Below are positions 56,104-64,000 of a stretch of DNA of 64,000 nucleotides, piece after piece (position 1 is the stretch's first letter; every line of letters begins with the position of its first letter). Source of the DNA: Carboxydocella thermautotrophica (GTDB lineage: Bacteria; Bacillota; GCA-003054495; Carboxydocellales; Carboxydocellaceae). The notes under the pieces were generated by a model. The model was given only the letters and a program-made list of their open reading frames with translations. It searched no databases and was not told the DNA's origin. A program made the position numbers and the translations under genes. Location of the stretch: the NCBI GenBank assembly GCA_003054495.1, contig CP028514.1:732501-796500 (forward strand). Direction: 5' to 3'.

Positions 56104-56128
56104 AGGCATAGGCCCTCAGTCTTTTTTT
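56092..56128 (+). terminator. terminator of the DUF4160/DUF2442 unit
   Basis: AAAAGACTGA pairs with TCAGTCTTTT around the stop codon, followed by more T residues. Confidence 0.85.
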
Positions 56129-56129
56129 A

Positions 56130-56158
56130 TTGTCTTTTTTTGTAACAGGTGCTAAGAT
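56130..56158 (+). promoter_or_regulatory. promoter of the GGDEF-EAL gene
   Basis: TTGTCT at 56130-56135 and TAAGAT at 56153-56158, spacer 17 bases. Confidence 0.5.
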
Positions 56159-56190
56159 AAATTTAAGAGCGAAGCAGAGGAGTGAACTAA

Positions 56191-58917
56191 ATGAAAGAAA
56201 AGTCCGCCTGGCTGGCGTTATTTATAAAAATCGGTCTTATACTTGCTATAGCCATTCTGGTTGCCAATCAATCAATAGTTTTGTTTTTGGCAAATCAAAT
56301 CCAGGCCCGGGAAAGAGAGGATATAGCTGCTATTACCCGGGTGATTCAGCTGGCTATCCGCAACAGTGATGCTGCGGTGAAGGAAATTGAGCGGTCAGTG
56401 GATCTGCGCCTGTATAATGCTTCCCTGTATTTGGCTCGTGAACTTAAGGGGCGCCGGATTGAAACCATCAGCCAGCAGGAGCTGGAGCGCTTACGGGACA
56501 AACTGAAGTTAACCCATATCTCTCTCTTCGTCCGCCAGGGTGAGGATATTGTTGTCGCTAAGTCCACAGACCCCAAAGAGATAGGCCTCAGCTCCAAACA
56601 CTGGGGTTACTGGTTTCAAGCTTTTAATCAGCTTTTTGCCTTAAAACAGGTGGATGTGGGCAAGGGCTTCTACTTGCCCTACTACTGGGCCGGGCCCGTC
56701 TCTCTCTCTGATGCCGATGGGAAGTACTACAAATATGCTTACTACTATGATGGTACCACTGCCTTCATAATCAATCCCTTTATTTCCGAACAGGAAATTA
56801 AGGCTTTAAGTGCTCATTCCCGGCCGGGTAAGCTGATTGAAAGCCTGCTCAATGCCAATGAACATCTGGTTGAAATTGCTGTCATCAATCTGCCGGCCTA
56901 TCTCAATGACAAGCCGAAAGTGATCGAACCGGAGCGGGATCTGCCTGTCCTGTATGGGGCCAATAAATTCAGCCTGCCCCAGGACCGCACCTACTTTCGG
57001 CAGGTATTGAACACCGGGCAACCGGTACATTCCAGTTTTAAACATCAGGGCAAGGATTATGAAAAACATTATATTCCCCTGGACAACAACCGGGTACTGG
57101 CGGTGGTGGTAGACAAACAGCCCCAGCAAAAGCTGTTTGTCCGGATCAAGGGATTTTTGCTTTCAGTAACCGGGATAATTTATTTGCTGGTAATGCTTCA
57201 GCTTTATGGGCTCACTCGCCGTTACTGGTCCTTGCTGGTCATGGAGAAAGAACGGCTGCAGGTAGCTGAGGAGTTTAAAAGCCTGATTGGGGTTTTACCC
57301 AATGTCATCTTCAAACTAAAACGGGATGAAGCTGGTAACATCTACCCCACTTATAGTGAAGGTTCTACTGTCACTCAAGCGGGCATGGAAACGGCCAGGG
57401 TCAAAGGCCTAAAACTCGCCGATCATCTTGAGCCCAGGCTCTATTCTCGGATCAAGCCCTACCTGGATCAGGCCTTTGCCGGACAGGAAACGGAATTTCA
57501 TATCGAATACCAGGGGAGGGTTTTTCACTGCCAGATTAAACCCATCTGGCGCGAAGGCCAGGTGGTGGAAATCGCCGGTTTTGCCACCGATGTTACGGAA
57601 AAATATCAGGCGGAGGAGAGAATCAAGTTTCTGGCCTTTTTCGACCAGGTTACCGGTTTGCCCAATCGGGCCCATCTAATGCAGCATCTGGAGACGGTGC
57701 TGGCCGATGGGCGTCAGGATGGCTTTACCGCTGTCTTGCTGATGGACCTGGACCGCTTCAAGGTGATTAATGACACTCTGGGTCATATCCGGGGGGATAT
57801 GTTGCTGGTGGAGACGGCCAAACGCCTGCGCCGGGCCGTTGGCCCCGGCCATTTCCTGGCCCGCATGGGGGGAGATGAATTCATCCTGATTTTGCATCGT
57901 ATCCCCAGCATCCGGGAAATCAAGCAGGTGGCCGAACGCATTATTGCCAGCTTTCAGGAGTCCTTTCAGATCGATAACCACCAGGTGTATATTACCACCA
58001 GTATCGGTATCAGTCTGAAACACATCCATGGGGACGATGCCGAAACCCTGCTGAAAAATGCGGACAGTGCCCTCTACCGGGCCAAAGCTAAAGGCAAAAA
58101 CAACTACAAATTCTATGTTAAAAATGGACAAGCTGTGGAGCGTTTGCAGCTGGAAAATGATTTGCGCCAGGCCCTGGAACGGGGGGAATTTTTCCTGGTC
58201 TATCAGCCCAAGTTTTACGTTTGCGATGGCCGCCTGGGCGGGGTGGAGGCCCTGGTCCGCTGGCAGCACCCTCAGCGGGGTGTAGTAATGCCCGGGGAAT
58301 TTATCGGGCTGGCGGAAGAAATGGGCTTGATCATTCCCCTGGGGGAATGGATTTTGCGCCAGGCTTTGCGCCAGCTCAAGGCCTGGGAAGAGGCGGGCTT
58401 GTCACCGGTCAAGGTTTCTGTCAACCTCTCCGGTGTCCAGTTTTACCAGAAGGACCTGGTGGTGCGGATTGCTGAGATTATAAGAGAAGAGGGGGTAGAT
58501 CCATCGTTGCTGATTCTGGAAATTACCGAAACGGTGTCCATGCAGAACCTGGATTATACCCTTTCTGTGCTGAAAAAATTGCGGGAACTGGGGGTCCAGA
58601 TTTCCATCGATGATTTTGGCACCGGTTACTCGGCCCTCAATTACCTCAAACGGTTCCCGGTTGACTATCTCAAGGTGGACCGTTCCTTTGTCCTGGATAT
58701 CGGACGGGATGCCAATGGGGAGGCGGTGATCAAGACCATCATTGCCCTGGCCCAGAATCTGGGCCTCAAGGTGGTGGCTGAAGGAGTAGAGACAGAAGAA
58801 CAGGTCAGGTTCCTGCAGGCACTGGGGTGCCATTTGGCCCAGGGTTACTATTACAGTAAACCGCTGTTACCTGTGGAGCTGGCCGACCGGTATCTGGCTC
58901 AGCCTCTGTCCGTATAG
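56191..58917 (+). CDS. membrane PAS-GGDEF-EAL protein, c-di-GMP turnover
   Basis: A 908-residue protein. A first membrane helix (residues 7-33), an extracytoplasmic sensor of about 280 residues, a second helix (about 317-340), a PAS-like domain (about 352-470), then GGDEF and EAL domains. The GGDEF motif is intact (ARMGGDEFIL, near 558). The EAL domain keeps GGVEALVRWQHP (near 683) and DDFGTGYSALNYLKRFPVDYLKVD (near 806), so both cyclase and phosphodiesterase could be active. The net activity is unknown. It may set c-di-GMP levels read by the riboswitch at 35571. Monocistronic, with a terminator after it. Confidence 0.93.
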   Translation: MKEKSAWLALFIKIGLILAIAILVANQSIVLFLANQIQAREREDIAAITRVIQLAIRNSDAAVKEIERSVDLRLYNASLYLARELKGRRIETISQQELERLRDKLKLTHISLFVRQGEDIVVAKSTDPKEIGLSSKHWGYWFQAFNQLFALKQVDVGKGFYLPYYWAGPVSLSDADGKYYKYAYYYDGTTAFIINPFISEQEIKALSAHSRPGKLIESLLNANEHLVEIAVINLPAYLNDKPKVIEPERDLPVLYGANKFSLPQDRTYFRQVLNTGQPVHSSFKHQGKDYEKHYIPLDNNRVLAVVVDKQPQQKLFVRIKGFLLSVTGIIYLLVMLQLYGLTRRYWSLLVMEKERLQVAEEFKSLIGVLPNVIFKLKRDEAGNIYPTYSEGSTVTQAGMETARVKGLKLADHLEPRLYSRIKPYLDQAFAGQETEFHIEYQGRVFHCQIKPIWREGQVVEIAGFATDVTEKYQAEERIKFLAFFDQVTGLPNRAHLMQHLETVLADGRQDGFTAVLLMDLDRFKVINDTLGHIRGDMLLVETAKRLRRAVGPGHFLARMGGDEFILILHRIPSIREIKQVAERIIASFQESFQIDNHQVYITTSIGISLKHIHGDDAETLLKNADSALYRAKAKGKNNYKFYVKNGQAVERLQLENDLRQALERGEFFLVYQPKFYVCDGRLGGVEALVRWQHPQRGVVMPGEFIGLAEEMGLIIPLGEWILRQALRQLKAWEEAGLSPVKVSVNLSGVQFYQKDLVVRIAEIIREEGVDPSLLILEITETVSMQNLDYTLSVLKKLRELGVQISIDDFGTGYSALNYLKRFPVDYLKVDRSFVLDIGRDANGEAVIKTIIALAQNLGLKVVAEGVETEEQVRFLQALGCHLAQGYYYSKPLLPVELADRYLAQPLSV

Positions 58918-58935
58918 GACAGGGGCTTGTTTTTG
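58902..58935 (+). terminator. terminator of the GGDEF-EAL gene
   Basis: GCCTCTGTCC pairs with GGACAGGGGC around the stop, followed by TTGTTTTTG. Confidence 0.8.
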
Positions 58936-58976
58936 TACAGAAAGAGGAGCAGGTTTTCCTAAAATTGCAGGTTAAC

Positions 58977-59005
58977 TTGCATCACAACACCGATAATGGT
59001 ATGTT
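58977..59005 (+). promoter_or_regulatory. promoter candidate of the radical SAM gene
   Basis: TTGCAT at 58977-58982 and TATGTT at 59000-59005, spacer 17, about 30 bases before the start codon. Confidence 0.4.
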
Positions 59006-59034
59006 ATAGAGTGACAGTAAAGGAGGTACATATC

Positions 59035-60900
59035 ATGCTGGCTGAACGGATTGAACGCCTCTTGCCCCGGGTGCAGAAACCGGCCCGCTATGTAGGCAAT
59101 GAGGTCAACAGCATAAAAAAGGACTGGCAACAGGTACAGGTAATCATGGCCTTTGCCTTTCCCGATGTTTATGAAGTGGGTATGTCCCATTTAGGCCTGC
59201 GCATCCTCTACCATGAGGTGAACAAGCGGCAGGATGCTCTAATGGAGAGGGTTTTTGCCCCCTGGACTGACCTGGAGGAATTGCTGCGCCAGGAAGGTTT
59301 GCCCCTCTTTAGCCTGGAGAGCCGCCGCCCCCTGGCTGATTTCGACCTGATCGGCTTTACCCTGCAGTATGAGCTGAGTTTCAGCAATATTCTCAACATG
59401 CTGGATTTGGCCCGGCTGCCTTTGTTTAGCCGGGAGCGGGGAGAGGAGCATCCCCTGATTCTGGCCGGGGGACCCTGTGCTTTTAACCCCGAGCCTCTGG
59501 CGGATTTCATCGATGCTTTTGTTATCGGTGAAGGGGAAGAAGTAATTCACGAAATTCTGGATGTGGTAAGGGACTGGAAGCAGGATGGCCGCCCCGGCGG
59601 GCGTCAGGAAGTGTTGCTGCGCCTGGCCCGGGTACCGGGGGTCTATGTGCCCGCTTTTTATACCGTCAACTACCGGGAAGATGGCAGCATTACCTCTATT
59701 GGTCCCAACCGGGAAGGAGTGCCGGCCCGGGTAACCCGGCGGCTGATCAGGGACCTGGACAGTCTGGATTTTCCCACTGCCCCCATCGTGCCCTTTCTGG
59801 AAACGGTGCATGATCGTATTATGCTGGAGGTACTCAGGGGCTGTACCCGCGGCTGCCGCTTCTGTCAGGCCGGGATGATTTACCGGCCGGTGCGGGAACG
59901 GAAGTCGGAGACTTTGCTGAGACAGGCCCGGGAGGCGGTACGTCACACCGGTTACAATGAAATTGCCCTCACGTCCCTCAGCACTGCCGATTATTCCTGT
60001 GTTGCCCCCTTGCTGGCTACCCTGATCAATGAACTGGGGGAAGAGGGAGTAGGGGTTTCGCTGCCCAGTTTGCGGGTGGATGCCTTTTCCGTAGATCTGG
60101 CCCAGCAAATCCAGCGGGTGCGCAAAACCGGCCTGACCTTTGCTCCCGAGGCTGGAACCCAGCGTATGCGGAATATCATCAACAAAGGGGTAACCGAAGC
60201 GGATCTGGAAGCGGCGGTCACTGCTGCCTTCCGGGCGGGCTGGAATCAGATCAAACTTTATTTCATGATCGGTCTGCCGGAGGAACGGGAAGAGGATGTG
60301 GCCGGAATCGCAGCCTTAGCTGCCAGAGTGGTGGAAATCGGGCGGCGGGAGAAAACGACCAGCCGCCAGGTCAAGGTGACGGTCAGTGTATCCTCCTTTG
60401 TGCCCAAGGCCCATACCCCTTTCCAGTGGGTGGGCCAGGACAGTATGGAAAACCTGCAGAAAAAGCAGGAATTGCTGAAAGAGCTGGTGAAAAAGAACAA
60501 AGCCATTACTCTCAACTACCATGATGCCCGTACCAGCCTCATTGAAGCGGCTTTTGCCCGCGGGGATCGGCGGCTGGGGGCTGTACTATATACTGCCTGG
60601 CAGCAAGGCTGCAAATTTGATGGCTGGAGTGAGCATTTCCGCTATGAGACCTGGCGGGAGGCTTTTGCAGCCCATGGTTTCACACCGGAAGACTTTGCCC
60701 GGCGCAGCTTCGGACGAGAGGAAATCCTGCCCTGGGAGCATATTAACAGCGGGGTCAGCAAGGACTTTCTCTGGCGGGAATATGAACAGGCCATACGGCA
60801 GGCAGTCACCCCTGATTGTCGCTGGTATGGCTGCAAGGGCTGCCGCCTCTGTCCTGACCTGGAAGTGGATAATCTGCTCCAGGGAGGTGAACGGGCATGA
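59035..60900 (+). CDS. radical SAM protein, TIGR03960 family
   Basis: A 621-residue protein. The radical SAM cluster motif is CTRGCRFCQ (CxxxCxxC, near residue 273), preceded by a B12-binding-like region (FPDVYEVGMSHLGLRILYHEV). TIGR03960 proteins always sit beside a TIGR03936/DUF2344 protein, as here, and precede rng; their substrate is not established, but a role in RNA or ribosome modification is suspected. A second Cys pair (CKGCRLCP) lies near the C-terminus. ATG 59035 follows AAAGGAGGT, not the upstream ATG 58996. Confidence 0.88.
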   Translation: MLAERIERLLPRVQKPARYVGNEVNSIKKDWQQVQVIMAFAFPDVYEVGMSHLGLRILYHEVNKRQDALMERVFAPWTDLEELLRQEGLPLFSLESRRPLADFDLIGFTLQYELSFSNILNMLDLARLPLFSRERGEEHPLILAGGPCAFNPEPLADFIDAFVIGEGEEVIHEILDVVRDWKQDGRPGGRQEVLLRLARVPGVYVPAFYTVNYREDGSITSIGPNREGVPARVTRRLIRDLDSLDFPTAPIVPFLETVHDRIMLEVLRGCTRGCRFCQAGMIYRPVRERKSETLLRQAREAVRHTGYNEIALTSLSTADYSCVAPLLATLINELGEEGVGVSLPSLRVDAFSVDLAQQIQRVRKTGLTFAPEAGTQRMRNIINKGVTEADLEAAVTAAFRAGWNQIKLYFMIGLPEEREEDVAGIAALAARVVEIGRREKTTSRQVKVTVSVSSFVPKAHTPFQWVGQDSMENLQKKQELLKELVKKNKAITLNYHDARTSLIEAAFARGDRRLGAVLYTAWQQGCKFDGWSEHFRYETWREAFAAHGFTPEDFARRSFGREEILPWEHINSGVSKDFLWREYEQAIRQAVTPDCRWYGCKGCRLCPDLEVDNLLQGGERA

Positions 60901-61595
60901 AATATCGTTTGAAATGGCAACGGGGCTGGGAAGTGCGGTTTGTTTCCCACCTCGATCTGTTGCGTACCTGGGAGCGGTCCTTGCGCCGGGCCGGTTTGCC
61001 CCTGGCTTTAACGGAAGGTTTTAATCCCCATCCCAAACTGGCTTTTGCCCATGCCCTGGCTGTGGGTATGACCAGTGAGGGAGAATATTTGGACCTGGAA
61101 CTGCGGGAATACCTCCTGCCGGCTGAAGTGCAGGAGCGTCTCAATCAGGCCTTGCCCCGGGGTTTCCAGGTAGTAAAAATCCGCACTTTGCCGGAAGGGG
61201 CACCGGCCCTGATGAGTATCGTCAACCGGGCGGATTATCTGTTAGGCCTGCCCCTGCGGGAAGCGGTGACCGATGTCAATGAGCAGCTGCAGGCCCTGCT
61301 GACAAAGCCTGCTCTGCCTTTGCTCAAACGCAGCAAGAGCGGGGAGAGGGAAGTGGATTTCCGCCCCCTTCTTTACCGGCTGGCCGGCAGCAGTGATGGC
61401 CCGATGGTGCATCTGCGCTGTCTGGTAGCAGCCGGCAGTGAGGCCAACGTGCGGCCTGAAGATATAGTGAAGCTGCTGGAAAAATATCTGAGCTGGCCGG
61501 TGGTGGAACACGGCTTGCTGATGCATCGCCTGGATTTGCTGGTGGCCAGGGGAGGCGAACTGTATAGCCCAATGGAAATCGTGCATAAGGGGTGA
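60897..61595 (+). CDS. DUF2344 / TIGR03936 protein
   Basis: A 232-residue protein starting RLKWQRGWEVRFVSHLDLLRTWERSLRRAGLPLALTEGFNPHPKL, the DUF2344 signature. It overlaps the radical SAM gene by four bases (ATGA), implying coupled translation and a joint function. The domain is sometimes fused to the radical SAM partner. Biochemical role unknown. Confidence 0.88.
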   Translation: MKYRLKWQRGWEVRFVSHLDLLRTWERSLRRAGLPLALTEGFNPHPKLAFAHALAVGMTSEGEYLDLELREYLLPAEVQERLNQALPRGFQVVKIRTLPEGAPALMSIVNRADYLLGLPLREAVTDVNEQLQALLTKPALPLLKRSKSGEREVDFRPLLYRLAGSSDGPMVHLRCLVAAGSEANVRPEDIVKLLEKYLSWPVVEHGLLMHRLDLLVARGGELYSPMEIVHKG

Positions 61596-61600
61596 GCCCT

Positions 61601-63316
61601 TTGGGCAGAGAACTGGTTGTGAATGTTAGAGAGGAAGAGACCCGGGTTGCCATGCTGGAAGAAGGCCAGCTGGTGGAGGTACTGGTGGAGCGCTCCCAGG
61701 CCCAGCGCCTGGTGGGCAATATCTACCGGGGCCGGGTGGAAAATGTCCTGCCGGGGATGCAGGCCGCTTTTGTCAATATCGGCCTGGAGAAGAATGCCTT
61801 TCTCTATGTGGATGATGCCGTGCCCCAGCGGCTGCCAGAGGAGTTTCTGGGAGAGGAGGAAACCCCTTTACCACAGGAAAAGCGGCCCCGGGCCAATATT
61901 ACCGATGTGGTCAAGGAAGGCCAGGAACTGCTGGTGCAAATCACCAAGGAACCCCTGGGCACCAAAGGGGCTCGCATTACCACCCATATTACCCTGCCGG
62001 GCCGTTATCTGGTGCTGATGCCTACCGTGGACTATGTCGGGGTCAGCCGCCGCATTGAAGATGAAGAGGAAAGACAGCGTCTGCGGGAACTGGCGGAAAA
62101 GCTGCGGCCCCCTAAAATCGGGGTGATCGTACGAACGGTGGCAGAAGGTATGTCGGCCAGTGAGCTGCAGCAGGACCTGGAGATGCTGCTGAAACTGTGG
62201 AAGCGCATCCAGATGCGCAGCACTGGTGGGGGAGTGCCCAGTCTGGTGCACCGGGATTTGGATCTGGTGCAGCGCCTGGTTCGGGATTTGTTTACGGAAG
62301 AAATTGAACGGGTAATGATCGATCAGCGCCATGCCTATGAAAAGGTACTGGAACTGCTGGACCTGATGGCTCCTCAGTTGAAATACCGGGTGCAGCTGTT
62401 TGAGGGGGAAAACCTCTTCCAGCGCTTCAACCTGGAAGCCGAGCTGGAAAAGGCTTTAAAACGCCGGGTCTGGCTGAAAAGCGGCGGTTATCTGGTTATC
62501 GACCAGACAGAGGCTTTGACTGCCATCGATGTCAATACCGGTAAATATGTGGGTCAGAAGGACCTGGAGGAGACGGTGCTGCATACCAATCTGGAGGCGG
62601 CCCGGGAAATCGTGCGCCAGATGCGCCTGCGCAATCTGGGCGGCATTATTATTATTGATTTTATCGATATGGCGACCGAGGAGCACCGGCAACAGGTGCT
62701 GGCAGTACTGGAGGAGGAAATCAGGAAGGACCGGACTAAAACCCATGTGCTGGGTATTACCCAGCTGGGTCTGGTGGAAATAACCCGCAAGAAAACCCGC
62801 TCCGGCCTGGAAAGCCTGTTGATGCGCCCCTGTCCCTACTGTGAAGGCCGGGGCCTGGTGCTCTCCGAGGAGACGGTCGCCATCAAGGTCAGACAGGCCC
62901 TCTATGAGCTCTGCAGCCGCACCCTGGGCGAGGCCATTCTGGTGGAAGTCCATCCAGCGGTGGCTGCCTTGCTCATCGGCAGTGGTGGCAGCGGCCTGAG
63001 AGAGCTGGAAAGCCGCACCCGCCGGGAGATTTTGATTCGGGGTAATCAGGAGTTACATCTGGAGCAATTTAACCTGCGGGCCCTGTCATCCCGGGCTGAA
63101 CTGGAAAACAATATTCCTGTCAAATTGGGACAGGTGCTGCAACTCAAGGTGGAAGAGCCCCACACCGGCAATCCTCGGGATGGGATTGCCCGCTATCATG
63201 GTTTTGTCATCAATATCGATGGCGGTGGGGCTTTTATTGGGGAAAAGCTGCAGGTTGAAGTGACCCGGGTGCAGAAAACTTCTGCCCGGGCCCGGATTTT
63301 GCGGATTGTTACTTGA
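61601..63316 (+). CDS. rng: ribonuclease G (Rne/Rng family)
   Basis: A 571-residue endoribonuclease. An S1-like RNA-binding domain (about 35-120: GNIYRGRVENVLPGMQAAFV) is followed by the RNase H-like and DNase I-like core. Catalytic metal acids lie in AIDVNTGKYVG (near 308) and IIIDFIDM (near 351), and the zinc link is RPCPYCEGRG (near 407). It processes rRNA and mRNA. TTG 61601 is better spaced from AAGGGGTGAG than GTG 61592. The L21 promoter overlaps its stop. Confidence 0.93.
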   Translation: MGRELVVNVREEETRVAMLEEGQLVEVLVERSQAQRLVGNIYRGRVENVLPGMQAAFVNIGLEKNAFLYVDDAVPQRLPEEFLGEEETPLPQEKRPRANITDVVKEGQELLVQITKEPLGTKGARITTHITLPGRYLVLMPTVDYVGVSRRIEDEEERQRLRELAEKLRPPKIGVIVRTVAEGMSASELQQDLEMLLKLWKRIQMRSTGGGVPSLVHRDLDLVQRLVRDLFTEEIERVMIDQRHAYEKVLELLDLMAPQLKYRVQLFEGENLFQRFNLEAELEKALKRRVWLKSGGYLVIDQTEALTAIDVNTGKYVGQKDLEETVLHTNLEAAREIVRQMRLRNLGGIIIIDFIDMATEEHRQQVLAVLEEEIRKDRTKTHVLGITQLGLVEITRKKTRSGLESLLMRPCPYCEGRGLVLSEETVAIKVRQALYELCSRTLGEAILVEVHPAVAALLIGSGGSGLRELESRTRREILIRGNQELHLEQFNLRALSSRAELENNIPVKLGQVLQLKVEEPHTGNPRDGIARYHGFVINIDGGGAFIGEKLQVEVTRVQKTSARARILRIVT

Positions 63317-63341
63317 CATTTCTGCCCTTTTCCGGTAGAAT
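63313..63341 (+). promoter_or_regulatory. promoter of rplU
   Basis: TTGACA at 63313-63318 and TAGAAT at 63336-63341, spacer 17. The -35 box overlaps the rng stop codon. Confidence 0.75.
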
Positions 63342-63347
63342 AATTGA

Positions 63348-63431
63348 GTGTTCACAACCGCACGAAAGGGGCCGGAAAATGGCCGACAGGCCTGCCTGCT
63401 TTCGGCGAGTCTGGAATAGGGAGGTGCAAGC
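63348..63431 (+). promoter_or_regulatory. probable L21 leader RNA
   Basis: The 80-base leader between the promoter and rplU can fold (for example GGCCGG... and CAGGCCTG segments) and sits where the known ribosomal protein L21 leader of Firmicutes occurs. I recognise position and size, not every conserved base. It ends in a GGGAGGTG ribosome site. Confidence 0.45.
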
Positions 63432-63743
63432 ATGTACGCAATTATCCAAACTGGCGGTAAGCAGTACCGGGTACAGGAAGGCGATGTACTGCGGGTTGAA
63501 AAGCTGAATGCAGAAGTTGGCGCTACTGTGGAACTGGACCAGGTTCTGGCTGTAGCAAAGGATGGCCAGCTGGTAGTGGGCAATCCTACCGTACCGGGGG
63601 CCAAGGCTGTACTGAAAGTGCTGGAACACGGCAAAGGCAAGAAGATCATTGTCTTCAAGTACAAGCCCAAGAAAAACTATCGCCGTAAGCAAGGTCATCG
63701 TCAACCCTACACCAAGGTTGTAGTGGAAAAGATTATGGCCTAA
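63432..63743 (+). CDS. rplU: 50S ribosomal protein L21
   Basis: A 103-residue L21 of normal length: [20 protein letters not shown] at the start and [20 protein letters not shown] near the end, the family signature. It binds 23S rRNA in the large subunit. It is followed at three bases by the Prp gene, the normal order rplU-prp-rpmA. Confidence 0.97.
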   Translation: MYAIIQTGGKQYRVQEGDVLRVEKLNAEVGATVELDQVLAVAKDGQLVVGNPTVPGAKAVLKVLEHGKGKKIIVFKYKPKKNYRRKQGHRQPYTKVVVEKIMA

Positions 63744-63745
63744 CT

Positions 63746-64000
63746 ATGATTACCATCGAAATTTTCCGGACCGGTACAGGGGAAATCAAGGCTTACCGTT
63801 TCAGCGGACATGCTGGTGCGCGCCGTCCCGGGGAGACTTATGACTTCCTCTGCGGAGTGGTTTCCATGCTGGCTCTGGCTATCACCAACGGACTAACCGA
63901 GGTGGCAGGCGTTGAGCCCCGGGAACTGACGGTGGCTGATGGTTACCTGTACTGTGTGTTACCCGATAATCTGGCGGCTGACCGGCGCCTCCAGGCCCGA
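63746..64000 (+). CDS. prp: ribosomal-processing cysteine protease Prp, N-terminal part
   Basis: The frame runs from ATG 63746 off the window end, giving 85 residues without a stop. FSGHAG holds the catalytic His and YDFLCGVVSMLALAITNGL the catalytic Cys block of Prp (formerly YsxB). Prp removes the N-terminal extension of ribosomal protein L27 in Firmicutes. rpmA is expected just outside the window. No separate ribosome site is clear, so translation is probably coupled to rplU. Confidence 0.88.
   Translation, partial: MITIEIFRTGTGEIKAYRFSGHAGARRPGETYDFLCGVVSMLALAITNGLTEVAGVEPRELTVADGYLYCVLPDNLAADRRLQAR

Overview
The window reads as chromosome of a spore-forming, Gram-positive, Clostridia-like Firmicute; the genus is not determinable from sequence alone. 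Support comes from strong AAGGAGG-type ribosome sites, frequent GTG/TTG starts, SLH-domain surface proteins, Spo0A-box-like motifs, a GerM-type lipoprotein, a DUF1540 protein, T-box, ykkC-family and c-di-GMP-I RNA elements, and a radical SAM/DUF2344/rng/rplU/prp order common in Clostridia. Most of the window is moderately GC-rich; about 40.9-46.7 kb is strikingly AT-rich.

Layout. (1) 1-7.7 kb: end of a myo-inositol catabolic operon (iolB fragment, iolD, iolE, iolG), then a LarA-like racemase, 6-phosphofructokinase and malic enzyme. (2) 7.7-9.3 kb: a 50-residue DUF1540 protein on the minus strand and an MFS drug/H+ antiporter. (3) 9.4-23.6 kb: an eleven-gene branched-chain amino acid operon (ilvE-ilvD-ilvB-ilvN-ilvC-ilvB2-leuA-leuC-leuD-leuB-cimA). 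Its leader carries two RNA switches in series, an Ile-type T-box with terminator and then a ykkC-family (probably ppGpp) riboswitch with its own terminator. CimA makes 2-oxobutyrate by the citramalate route, so the operon can cover Val, Leu and Ile from pyruvate. (4) 23.6-37.9 kb: a cell-surface region with a 1576-residue secreted subtilase overlapping an SLH protein, two leaderless subtilases sharing a promoter block, an SGNH/GDSL hydrolase with SLH repeats, a secreted transglutaminase-like protein behind a c-di-GMP-I riboswitch, and an unrecognised membrane protein. (5) 38-52.5 kb: an exopolysaccharide locus (chain-length protein, BY-kinase, priming transferase, AT-rich polymerase and glycosyltransferases, galE, VanZ-like protein, galU, epimerase, MurJ-family flippase), interrupted by a decayed stretch and by an MNT/HEPN cassette between duplicated terminators. 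(6) 52.5-64 kb: a winged-helix-like protein, GerM lipoprotein, YdcF-like protein, CBS-PAS protein, tRNA-Ala(CGC), a DUF4160/DUF2442 pair, a PAS-GGDEF-EAL protein, the radical SAM/DUF2344 pair, RNase G, L21 and the start of Prp.

Integration. Exact matches to the Spo0A box (TGTCGAA) lie in front of the large subtilase operon, the SGNH-SLH gene and the exopolysaccharide operon. A c-di-GMP riboswitch lies in the same surface region and a GGDEF-EAL protein is encoded about 20 kb away. This suggests, as inference, that surface and matrix genes here respond to both Spo0A and c-di-GMP. No CRISPR array, prophage or intact insertion sequence was seen.
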